Shown here in pieces: positions 21,801-29,823 of a DNA stretch of 64,000 nt. The position numbers and the translations under genes were made by a program. The notes under the pieces are model-generated. The model ran no database searches. It was given only the letters and a program-made list of their open reading frames with translations, and was not told where the DNA came from. The stretch lies in contig JADJLN010000009.1 in assembly GCA_016710115.1 (NCBI GenBank), forward strand, positions 1-64,000, given 5' to 3'. This DNA is from Saprospiraceae bacterium. GTDB taxonomy: Bacteria > Bacteroidota > Bacteroidia > Chitinophagales > Saprospiraceae. Within the stretch, counting starts at the first letter, position 1. The number at the start of each line of letters is the position of its first letter.

Positions 21801-23198
21801 CTTCGCTGTCACACCGAGCATCTTTGATTGCGATGATCTCGGACCAAACGATGTGACTCTGTCGGTGACAGATGGTGCTGGAAATACCGATATCTGTGTG
21901 GCAGTGGTTACTGTTCAGGACAACATGAATGTCTGTCCTGGCAGTTCCAACGGCACTGTAACCGGTAAGGTTCTGGATACCAACAGTGAAGGTGTACAAT
22001 ACGCCAATATTCAGATCGCCAACATATCGGGAATGGAAGATGAGACAGATGCCTATGGCACCTATACCATCTCCGGTCTGACACCGGGTTCTGAATATGT
22101 CGTTCAGCCGATGAAAAACACCAATGCACTGAACGGGGTGTCTACCTATGACATTCTGATGATCCAGAAGCACCTGGTGGGCGTCTCTTCGATCAAGAAT
22201 CCGTACAAACTGATCGCTGCAGATATCAACAAGAGCAATCATATTTCGATCTCCGATGTGATCGAACTGAGAAAGACCTTGCTGACAGCAAGCCCGACTT
22301 TGCGAAGAATGACAGCTGGCGTTTTGTGAAGGCCGACTACATCTTCACCAATCCTTTGGATCCATTCAAGGAGGCATTCCCTGAATTCATCGATACCAAG
22401 GATATGCCATCGACTGGCTTGATCGCCGACTTTGTCGGTATCAAGGTCGGAGATATCAATGGTGATGCGCTGCCAAACACATTGCTCGGATCTGAAACAC
22501 GCAATATGGCAGGAACCGCCGAGTTCGTCACCACCGATGCGAGCCTGGTACCCGGTACCGTCTATGCGATGTCTTTCCGTGCAGCAGATATTGCCACGCT
22601 GGAAGGCTTCCAGTACACCCCGGCATTTGATCCGGAGGTTATGCAGTATGCCGGATTCACTAGTGGAGATCTGGCCCAGATGGGTCAGGACCATATCGGT
22701 ACATCCTTTGCGGATGCCGGTTACCTGACGTTGAGCTGGGATGGCAAGCCGGGCAGTGCCCAGGCTGAAGACATCCTCTTTACGCTGAATTTCCGGGTGA
22801 TGCAGCCTGCCAAGGTCCATGACGTGATCAAGGTCACATCTACTTACATCGCGGCAGAAGCCTATGACGCTGAAGAAAACCTGCTGGATGCGACGCTCCG
22901 TTTTGTCGGAGACAACGGTGTGATTGCCGATCAGGCAGAGTATACCCTCTACCAGAACCGGCCGAACCCGTTCCGTTCAGAAACGATTATCGGTTTCGAT
23001 CTGGCACTGGCCGGACAGGCGACGTTGACGCTGACCGATGTGTCGGGTAAGGTGTTGCGTGTATATGAAGGCGACTTCGCTCGCGGATACAATGAGTTCC
23101 GCGTGAATAAAGCCGATCTCGGTGCTTCGGGCGTGGTTTACTACCGCCTGACTGCTGAAGGATTTGCAGCCACACGGAAGATGATTATCCTCGAATAG
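18827..23198 (+). CDS. Giant Ig/HYR-like T9SS protein with P-domain, dockerin and cohesin-like domains, paralogue 2 (frameshifted)
   Basis: About 1,455 residues, closely related in layout to the gene before it. A signal peptide ends in AAQAQ and Cys-paired Ig/HYR-like domains follow. Unlike paralogue 1 it carries a proprotein-convertase P-like domain (nt about 20400-20870, with LKIRLISPNGTVVSLFEGG and NWVLEVEDTAPLAGGKINEV). After further HYR-like domains come a carboxypeptidase-regulatory domain, a dockerin (nt about 22125-22290, ADINKSNHISISDVIELRKTL), a cohesin-like domain (22500-22900) and a T9SS type A tail (NRPNPFRSETII). Frames switch near 21290 and 22300. The start may be 18827 or the in-frame ATG at 18839. 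Probably a surface structural or adhesive protein. Confidence 0.85.
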
Positions 23199-23236
23199 TC
23201 AACGTAACAACGGATTCATCCGTTGAGGTTATACTG

Positions 23237-23277
23237 GGCCGCCCACCTCGGATTATCGAGGGGGCGGCCTATTTTGT
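23237..23277 (+). terminator. Intrinsic terminator after giant paralogue 2
   Basis: Stem GGCCGCCCACCTCG / CGAGGGGGCGGCC around the GATTAT loop, followed by TATTTTG, 39 bp after the stop codon. It separates the surface cluster from the phosphate genes. Confidence 0.85.
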
Positions 23278-23343
23278 TAGTTGTCAAATACATCAGGGAT
23301 ACCCTCAACTGTCTCTGGGGTACTGATCCGACACCTCTCAAAT

Positions 23344-23361
23344 TTAACCTAAACTTCATAC
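23344..23361 (+). promoter_or_regulatory. Candidate Pho box upstream of pstS
   Basis: Two 7-mers, TTAACCT and TTCATAC, separated by AAAC, giving the 11-bp periodic direct repeat expected of PhoB sites. The 11 bases TTAACCTAAAC are identical to those upstream of the porin gene at 24395. It lies about 105 bp before the pstS start. Confidence 0.7.
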
Positions 23362-23465
23362 TGCAAACTCTATCTGTGCAAGAGAGCACCTCATCTTTGC
23401 GGCATGAAAGCAAACCTGGGTTCTTATCTGCTACTCAGGACATACATTTTGAAAATCAAATACAC

Positions 23466-24320
23466 ATGTTCAAGTTCTCCCCAATCTTCTTCGCTTCATT
23501 ATTGTTGATTGCAGCCTGTGGTGGCGGATCCGAAGCAAACCAGGCAGAATCTGCCACAACTGCTTTATCTGTGAAAGGAAGTGACACTGTCCTTCCACTG
23601 ACACAAAAAGAAGCAGAGGAGTTTATGAAAATCCATCCTGAGGCATCGATCACAGTCGTCGGTGGTGGTTCAGGAACTGGCATCACCGCATTAATGGATG
23701 GTTCGACAGACATCTGTATGTCTTCTCGGGACATGAAAGTCAGTGAGCGTATGAGCTTTACTGAGAAAAACATGGACATTAAAGAAGTCGTGGTGGGATT
23801 TGACGCCCTTTCTGTGATCGTTCATCCTGATAATCCGGTCTCTCAATTGACCCGGGAACAAATGGAAGACATCTTTACTGGCAAGACCACCAACTGGAAG
23901 GACGTAGGCGGTTCAGATGCACTGATCATTGCATACAGCCGTGAAAGTTCTTCGGGCACTTACGAGTTTTTCAAGGAACATGTCATGGATAAGAAGAACT
24001 ATGCTTCTACAGTCCTCAACATGCCTGCCACGGGTGCTATCGTTCAATCCGTCAGTCAAACCGCGGGTGCGATTGGATACATCGGACTGGGGTATTTGAC
24101 GCCAAGTGTCAAAGCGCTTTCCGTATCCTATGATGGTGGCAAGAATTTCACACCTCCTTCAGTGGAGGGCGCAAAGGATAAGAGCTACCCCATTGCGCGT
24201 CCATTGTATTACTTCTACGATACGGTCAAGCAAGACCAGGTTGCAGAATTCGTAGCTTTCATCCTGTCCGCAGAAGGACAGAAACATGTAGCTGAAATCG
24301 GCTATGTACCCCTGAACTGA
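23466..24320 (+). CDS. pstS: Phosphate ABC transporter substrate-binding lipoprotein PstS
   Basis: 284 residues. A lipoprotein signal peptide has the lipobox LIAAC at residues 14-18. The mature protein shows the PstS/PBP-like features SVKGSDTVLPLTQKEAEEFM, GGGSGTGITALMDGSTDI (phosphate-loop region), SRESSSGTYEFF and GAIGYIGLGYL. It binds phosphate in the periplasm and delivers it to PstCA. The ATG at 23466 is chosen because it directly precedes the signal peptide, although the frame is open further upstream. A Pho-box-like site lies upstream and a strong terminator follows, so pstS is its own transcription unit ahead of the porin-pstCAB-phoU operon. Confidence 0.96.
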   Translation: MFKFSPIFFASLLLIAACGGGSEANQAESATTALSVKGSDTVLPLTQKEAEEFMKIHPEASITVVGGGSGTGITALMDGSTDICMSSRDMKVSERMSFTEKNMDIKEVVVGFDALSVIVHPDNPVSQLTREQMEDIFTGKTTNWKDVGGSDALIIAYSRESSSGTYEFFKEHVMDKKNYASTVLNMPATGAIVQSVSQTAGAIGYIGLGYLTPSVKALSVSYDGGKNFTPPSVEGAKDKSYPIARPLYYFYDTVKQDQVAEFVAFILSAEGQKHVAEIGYVPLN

Positions 24321-24342
24321 GACCGTTAGTCGGATGGTTTGG

Positions 24343-24378
24343 AAAGGGGCTGCACGAAATTGCAGCCCCTTTTTTTTG
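24343..24378 (+). terminator. Intrinsic terminator after pstS
   Basis: Stem AAAGGGGCTGCA / TGCAGCCCCTTT with a short CGAAAT loop, followed by a run of eight T. It begins 23 bp after the pstS stop. Confidence 0.95.
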
Positions 24379-24394
24379 TATCCTGGCGGACGAC

Positions 24395-24412
24395 TTAACC
24401 TAAACTTAATAT
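24395..24412 (+). promoter_or_regulatory. Candidate Pho box upstream of the porin-pst operon
   Basis: TTAACCT-AAAC-TTAATAT, a 7+4+7 direct repeat with 11-bp period matching the PhoB-site architecture. It shares its first 13 bases with the pstS site. It lies about 68 bp before the porin start and just after the pstS terminator. Confidence 0.72.
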
Positions 24413-24479
24413 TGCTTGCTATTTATCACAGCAGACTCAACCGACTTTTGCACCAGCTTCTTTTACACAATTTCTATCT

Positions 24480-25709
24480 ATGCGTGCTCAAATCCGGATA
24501 GCCATAGCGCTATTCACTGTGTTGTCCATTTTTTCTTCGGTCAACGCTCAATCTCCCCTGGTGAAACTCCAACTTGGCAAAGGATTGCAAATCATGGCTG
24601 CTGACTCATCTATGTCTATGAAGATGAGTTTCCGCATGCAGAGTCTCTTTGAGACAGAACGTGACCTGAACAGTGACAGTGAATGGGCTACGTCCTTTCT
24701 CGTCAGACGATCCAGACTGAAGTTTGATGGATTTGCCTTTCATCCAAGCCTGATCTACAAAGTGGAGCTGGCTCTGTCCAATCGTGATCTGAGCACTTCC
24801 TCCGATCTCTCGCAAACCAGTGGTGCCCCTAAAATCATACTGGATGCGGCGATCAAATGGGCAATAAACGATCACTTTGAATTGTGGGCAGGACAGACCC
24901 AGTTGCCGGGAAACAGGGAACGGGTGGTTTCATCTCAGAATATGCAATTGGTCGACCGGAGCCGCGTCAACAGTTTGTTCAATATCGACCGTGACATGGG
25001 TTTGCAATTGTATAGTTCCTTCAAAGCAGGCAACATGGTGATCAAACCGATCATTGCCTGGGCGTTGGGAGAAGGCCGTAATCTTTCGATCGACAATGAA
25101 GGGGGATTCGAATACGTCGGTCGACTTGAGTTTTTACCCCTGGGAGAATTTACAGGAAAGGGAGACTATACCCAGACCGATTTTGCTCGCGAAGTCAAAC
25201 CGAAGGCATCCTTCGGAGCAACATATTCCTTCAATGAAGGGACACCAAGACAATCCGCTACGGGTCGCTTTCTGATCGATTCGACTGGCAGTTATTTCCA
25301 CCATGATCTCAAAACGATTCTGGTGGATGGTATTTTCAAGTATCGGGGATTTTCTCTGCTGAGTGAATATGCGTACCGGACAGTTACGGATATGGACATT
25401 CCTGACGAACCCGCGGACTATCCGGTAGAGCTCATCGATGATAATAACAGAACCTATACAACCGGATATGGTATTATGGTCCAAAGTGGTTACCTTTTCA
25501 AAAATAATTGGGAGGTCGCCTGTCGATATACCTATGTAAAACCGGATGCCGGCCAGAGTTTTAATGAAACTACAGAGTACACCCTTGGTGTGTCTAAATA
25601 TTTTGTTGGTAACAGCCTGAAAATTCAATCTGATATCAGCCTCAGTGAAAGTCCGGGCATGAGCGATCCAAACCTGAAGTATCGTCTGCAAATGGAACTT
25701 GCATTTTAA
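24480..25709 (+). CDS. Phosphate-selective porin O/P-like outer-membrane protein
   Basis: 409 residues. A signal peptide ends in SVNAQ. The barrel has the OprO/OprP-like signatures: an early RMQSLFETERD strand, the LVRRSRLKFDGFAFHPSLIYKVEL block and GQTQLPGNRERV. A strand ending in F (QMELAF) closes the protein, as in outer-membrane porins. It would provide phosphate or polyphosphate entry through the outer membrane. It is the first gene of the porin-pstC-pstA-pstB-phoU operon (24 bp to pstC) behind a Pho-box-like site, which supports the role. Selectivity itself is inferred from family and context. Confidence 0.9.
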   Translation: MRAQIRIAIALFTVLSIFSSVNAQSPLVKLQLGKGLQIMAADSSMSMKMSFRMQSLFETERDLNSDSEWATSFLVRRSRLKFDGFAFHPSLIYKVELALSNRDLSTSSDLSQTSGAPKIILDAAIKWAINDHFELWAGQTQLPGNRERVVSSQNMQLVDRSRVNSLFNIDRDMGLQLYSSFKAGNMVIKPIIAWALGEGRNLSIDNEGGFEYVGRLEFLPLGEFTGKGDYTQTDFAREVKPKASFGATYSFNEGTPRQSATGRFLIDSTGSYFHHDLKTILVDGIFKYRGFSLLSEYAYRTVTDMDIPDEPADYPVELIDDNNRTYTTGYGIMVQSGYLFKNNWEVACRYTYVKPDAGQSFNETTEYTLGVSKYFVGNSLKIQSDISLSESPGMSDPNLKYRLQMELAF

Positions 25710-25733
25710 TCAAGGTAGTCTGACCTTCGCAAC

Positions 25734-26941
25734 ATGACTGGAAATACGAAACTGCGCAAATTCACTGAACCTGTCTTTGAGAGTCTGGTTCGTATTTCCG
25801 GTTATTCCTCCGCATTTATCATTATCCTGATCGTCATCTTCCTCTTCAAGGAGGGGGTGGCCTTCCTGAATATGTCTCCGGTGGAAGAAGGGTTTACACT
25901 GGTCGTCCATCAGGATAACCCGGTGCACTCTCTGACCAGTGCTGAAGTCAAGAATATTTTTGATGGTAAACAAACCCGGTGGAATCAGGTTGGAGGAAAA
26001 GATGAACCCATCCACTTACTCACCCTGGATGAGATGGCGGATGCATATCCTGCTGACGCATTTGGTTCGAGAATGGAGTATTTGCCTGCATACATTGATC
26101 TGTATATGGACAGTATTCCGGGATCTATCGGATATTTTCCTAGCAGTATCATTGTCGACAAGACAATAAAAACGAACATATTACGCATTCCAGATATCAC
26201 ACTGGACGCCTTTATCCTGGATGAGGAGTGGTTTCCGACGGCAGTTCCCGTTGCCCAAATGGGCATTATGCCATTGCTGTTAGGAACTTTGCTGGTTGCC
26301 TTTTCAGCCATCCTGATTTCCTTACCCCTTGGCCTGGCTGCAGCCATCTATCTCGCTGAAATTGCGGATGAACGGATTCGCAAATTCCTGAAACCCGTCA
26401 TTGAATTATTGGCAGGTATCCCATCTGTCGTGTACGGGTTTTTTGGTCTGGTGGTTATCGTTCCATTCGTGCAAACGACATTTGGTCTGCCTGTCGGTGA
26501 AACGGCATTGGCCGGATCTCTTGTCCTGGCGATCATGGCGCTGCCAACGATCATCACCGTATCCGAAGATGCATTGCGAACAACGCCTCGGGTGATGAAA
26601 GAAGCATCCCTGGCCCTGGGTGCATCCAAATGGCAAACTATCCGCAAAGTAGTTATCCCTATGCTTCTTCAGGAATTACAGCTGCAGCGATCCTGGGTAT
26701 CGGACGTGCCATTGGTGAAACCATGGCTGCACTCATGGTGACTGGAAACGCGGCCATTATGCCAACAACTCTTCTTCAGCCTGTACGTACCATCCCCGCA
26801 ACGATCGCCGCTGAGCTGGGAGAAGCGCCGTTTGGTGGGCTCCACTTCAAAGCACTTTTTGCACTGGGCTGTATCCTGTTTATCATGACACTTCTGATCA
26901 ACCTTGGCGTGGAACAAGTCTCCAACAGACGCAAATTGTAG
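25734..26941 (+). CDS. pstC: Phosphate ABC permease PstC with an inserted PstS-like segment (one frameshift)
   Basis: About 400 residues, clearly longer than the usual 300-320. TM1 (about residues 26-40) is followed by a roughly 105-residue periplasmic insert that resembles PstS: HQDNPVHSLTSAEVKNIFDG here against HPDNPVSQLTREQMEDIFTG in the neighbouring PstS (10 of 20 identical by eye), then RWNQVGG and PGSIGYFP. The normal PstC permease core follows from about residue 180 (LLAGIPSVVYGFFGL, EASLALGASKWQTIRKVVIP, GIGRAIGETMAAL). The frame breaks near 26655 and one extra T heals it. With PstA it forms the membrane channel of the high-affinity phosphate importer. Confidence 0.93.
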
Positions 26942-26944
26942 CCC

Positions 26945-27823
26945 ATGAAATTTCCAAAAAAAGGTGAACGGAAAAAACGCCTGACACAGTCGATCATGTT
27001 CTGGATTGCCCGGATCATCAGTTACGGGATCGTGGCCATCCTCTTTCTGATCCTCTTCTTTATCATTCGACAAGGGATAGAGGTCATCAGCTGGGAATTT
27101 CTGACCTCTGCCCCGACAGAAGGTATGACCAAAGGTGGAATTTATCCGGCTATTATCGGGACTTTCTACCTTGTCATTGGAAGCATGTTATTTGCCGTGC
27201 CTGTCGGTGTCATGGCTGGAATTTATGTCCATGAATATGCTTCAGCCGGACCTGTCAAGCGGTTTATTCGCATTATGACGGATAATCTGGCGGGTGTCCC
27301 GAGTATTATTTTCGGCCTGTTCGGAATGTCACTCTTTGTCAACCAGATGAATTTCGGGACTTCGATCCTGGCCGGCTCGCTGACTCTTGGATTGCTTGCC
27401 CTTCCCATCGTCATTCGCACCACAGAGGAAGCATTGATCGCTGTTGCCGATCATTACCGGCATGCCAGTCTGGCATTGGGAGCGACGAAATGGTACACCA
27501 TTCGCAAGGTCGTCCTGCCTATTGCCATGCCCAACATTCTCACCGGGTTGATCCTGGCCGTGGGTCGTGTGTCGGGAGAAACAGCACCTATTCTCTTTAC
27601 CGTCGCTGCCTATTTTCTACCCAAACTACCCTCCGGCGTTTTTGACCAATGCATGGCATTGCCCTACCATCTTTATGTCATTTCCACCAGTGGTACCCAA
27701 ATCGAGGCCTCCCGTCCTATGGCCTATGGCACTGCTCTGGTCTTAATTATTATCGTACTGATCGTCAATCTTTTTGCAGCCGGTTTACGACACTATCTGG
27801 GGAAGAAAGTAAAAATGAACTAA
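26945..27823 (+). CDS. pstA: Phosphate ABC permease PstA
   Basis: 292 residues, the normal PstA length, with intact frame. There are six predicted membrane spans. Family motifs are the periplasmic GGIYPAIIGTFYLV, the LAGVPSIIFGLFG segment, ALGATKWYTIRKVVLP (the EAA-like loop that contacts PstB) and GRVSGETAPILFT. Unlike PstC it has no inserted periplasmic domain. It starts 3 bp after pstC and 7 bp before pstB. Confidence 0.97.
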   Translation: MKFPKKGERKKRLTQSIMFWIARIISYGIVAILFLILFFIIRQGIEVISWEFLTSAPTEGMTKGGIYPAIIGTFYLVIGSMLFAVPVGVMAGIYVHEYASAGPVKRFIRIMTDNLAGVPSIIFGLFGMSLFVNQMNFGTSILAGSLTLGLLALPIVIRTTEEALIAVADHYRHASLALGATKWYTIRKVVLPIAMPNILTGLILAVGRVSGETAPILFTVAAYFLPKLPSGVFDQCMALPYHLYVISTSGTQIEASRPMAYGTALVLIIIVLIVNLFAAGLRHYLGKKVKMN

Positions 27824-27830
27824 TCCGCGT

Positions 27831-28583
27831 ATGAGCAAGATCGAAACAAAGGATGTCCACCTGTACTATAAAGACTTTCATGCGCTGAAGGGCATCACTA
27901 TGGCGATGGAACCAAATTCCGTCACTGCGCTGATCGGTCCGTCGGGATGTGGCAAATCAACCTACCTTCGGCTGTTCAATCGGATGAATGATCTGATCGA
28001 AGGGGTCCGTATTGAAGGGGAGGTTCTGATCGACGATAAAAATATCTACAAAAATAAAAACAGAATATTGATAAACTCCGACGAAATGTCGGCATGGTTT
28101 TCCAAAAGCCCAATCCGTTTCCCAAGAGCATCTTTGAGAATGTGGCCTACGGATTGCGGGTCAACGGCATTACGGATCGAGACTTCATCGAATCCAAAGT
28201 CGAACAATCACTTCATCAGGCAGCACTGTGGGATGAAGTAAAGGACAAATTGAAAAAATCCGCGTTTGAACTTTCCGGAGGCCAGCAACAACGATTGTGT
28301 ATAGCGCGTGCGCTGGCGATTGAACCATCCATCCTGCTGATGGATGAACCTGCCTCCGCTCTCGATCCAATCTCAACCGGAAAAATCGAAGATCTGATCT
28401 TCGAATTGAAAAAGGAATTCACCATTATTATCGTGACCCACAATATGCAACAGGCTGGGCGGGTTAGTGATTACACAGCCTTTTTTTCCGGGCAGTCTTG
28501 TCGAGTTTGACACCACAAAAAAGATCTTCACCACGCCTGCCATACAGGAAACCGAAAACTATATCTCCGGTCGTTTCGGGTAA
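27831..28583 (+). CDS. pstB: Phosphate ABC ATPase PstB (two frameshifts)
   Basis: About 250 residues. Walker A GPSGCGKST, Q-loop MVFQKPNPFPKSI, signature LSGGQQQR, Walker B ILLMDEPASALDP and the H-loop THNMQQA are all present and match PstB. The frame breaks near 28075 (healed to KLRRNVGMVFQ) and near 28485 within a T7 run. One more T gives the standard PstB ending SLVEFDTTKKIF...YISGRFG with stop at 28581-28583. It couples ATP hydrolysis to phosphate import through PstCA and, with PhoU, conveys phosphate status to the sensor kinase. Confidence 0.95.
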
Positions 28584-28613
28584 CAAATTCTGATCTTCTA
28601 AAATGACTCCGCT

Positions 28614-29288
28614 ATGACTCATCTGGATACCGAATTAAATGAATTGAAAGTCAACATCCTGGATATGTGGAACCTGGTCATCAGCCAAATGAACAAGGGG
28701 GAAGAAGCCCTGCGTACATTTGACCGTGACCTTGCCCGAGAAGTGGTTGAAACGGAAAAACGGGTCAACATGTTTGACTTGAAAATCGACAAGGACTGTG
28801 AACATATTTTTGCCCTCTTCCAACCTGTGGCCACTGATCTTCGCCTGATCCTGACCTCTCTAAAGATCAATAATAACCTGGAACGGATCGGAGACATCGC
28901 CGCAAGCATTGCCGAATTCACACTGAAAGCCGATCGCGATTTTAATAAGGATATACTTGAACGAACCAAAATTTTCGAGATGTATGCGATCGCGCGTGAA
29001 ATGCTTTCGGATACTCTCGAAGCATTTGACAAGGAAGATACACGCCTGGCCCGAACCATGTTCAATAGAGACAATTTCCTCGATGGCCTGGATAGCCGGG
29101 CTCTGGATGTCCTTACTCAAAGCATCACTGAAGATCAGGATCAGGTGAGAAACAACCTGTTGGTCATGTCCATGGTTCACAAACTGGAACGGGTAGGGGA
29201 TCAGACAAAAAATATTGCGGAAGAAATTATTTTCTATTTTGAAGCCAAAGTGCTGAAACATAAAAAGCGGAAGGAGAAGCTGAAGTAA
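28614..29288 (+). CDS. phoU: Phosphate signalling protein PhoU
   Basis: 224 residues with two tandem three-helix PhoU repeats. Each carries a metal-binding-type motif: LKINNNLERIGDIAASIAE in the first and HKLERVGDQTKNIAEEIIF in the second. Full length, intact frame. PhoU links the Pst transporter to the PhoR-type kinase and represses the Pho regulon when phosphate is plentiful. Last gene of the operon, 30 bp after pstB; downstream DNA is repeats. A phoR/phoB pair is not in this window. Confidence 0.97.
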   Translation: MTHLDTELNELKVNILDMWNLVISQMNKGEEALRTFDRDLAREVVETEKRVNMFDLKIDKDCEHIFALFQPVATDLRLILTSLKINNNLERIGDIAASIAEFTLKADRDFNKDILERTKIFEMYAIAREMLSDTLEAFDKEDTRLARTMFNRDNFLDGLDSRALDVLTQSITEDQDQVRNNLLVMSMVHKLERVGDQTKNIAEEIIFYFEAKVLKHKKRKEKLK

Positions 29289-29630
29289 GGTTATGAGGTT
29301 ATGAGGGAGGAGGTTATGAGGTTTTGAGGGAGGAGGTTATGAGGGAGGAGGTTATGAGGGAGGTTATGAGGTTTTGAGGGAGGAGGTTATGAGGTTTTGA
29401 GGGAGGAGGTTATGAGGTTTTGAGGGAGGAGGTTATTTCGTTGTTTCGCTTATTCGTTTATTCGTTTATGAAATTCGTATAGCATTTCGATTACGCCAAA
29501 GATTCTGCACTATCATACAAATTGAAATGAAGGACACAAGACCCTTTATTTATCCCTTTGCCTTTCACCCTTTACCTTTTACCTTTTACCTTTCACCCTT
29601 TACCTTTCACCCTTTACCTCCTCAATCCAG
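29289..29630. repeat. Tandem repeats downstream of phoU
   Basis: 29289-29436 consists of alternating GAGGTTATGAGG and GAGGTTTTGAGGGAG units. A short TTCGTTTATTCG stretch follows, and 29550-29622 is a CCTTTACCTTTTACC-type array. The first unit recurs at 5022, 37155, 58130 and 58520. No gene recognised from 29289 to 29820. Confidence 0.9.
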
Positions 29631-29769
29631 ATCCAGATCCCAAATTTAAATCACTCATGCGAACCGCGAAAGGTGAACTGTGAATTGAGAGGAGCGAGGG
29701 GCGAATGACATACCGTAAAAAATCCTCTTGCCTCCCGCAATAACTCCAAAATCATAATGTCATCAACGA

Positions 29770-29806
29770 AAAAGGAGCCCCATTATTCAACAGGGCCCCT
29801 TTTGAA
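29770..29806 (-). terminator. Intrinsic terminator after the TonB receptor
   Basis: On the minus strand AAAAGGGGCCC, loop, GGGGCTCCTTTTT: a ten-pair stem (two G-U pairs) followed by T5, 18 bp after the receptor stop. The A-tract on the other side could let it act in both directions. Confidence 0.85.
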
Positions 29807-29823
29807 AACTGGTGCAACTTCGA

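Noticed and set aside
28075..28510. Programmed ribosomal frameshift in pstB
   Set aside because: No slippery heptamer with downstream structure is evident, two separate breaks occur in one gene, and the same error type is found all over the window.
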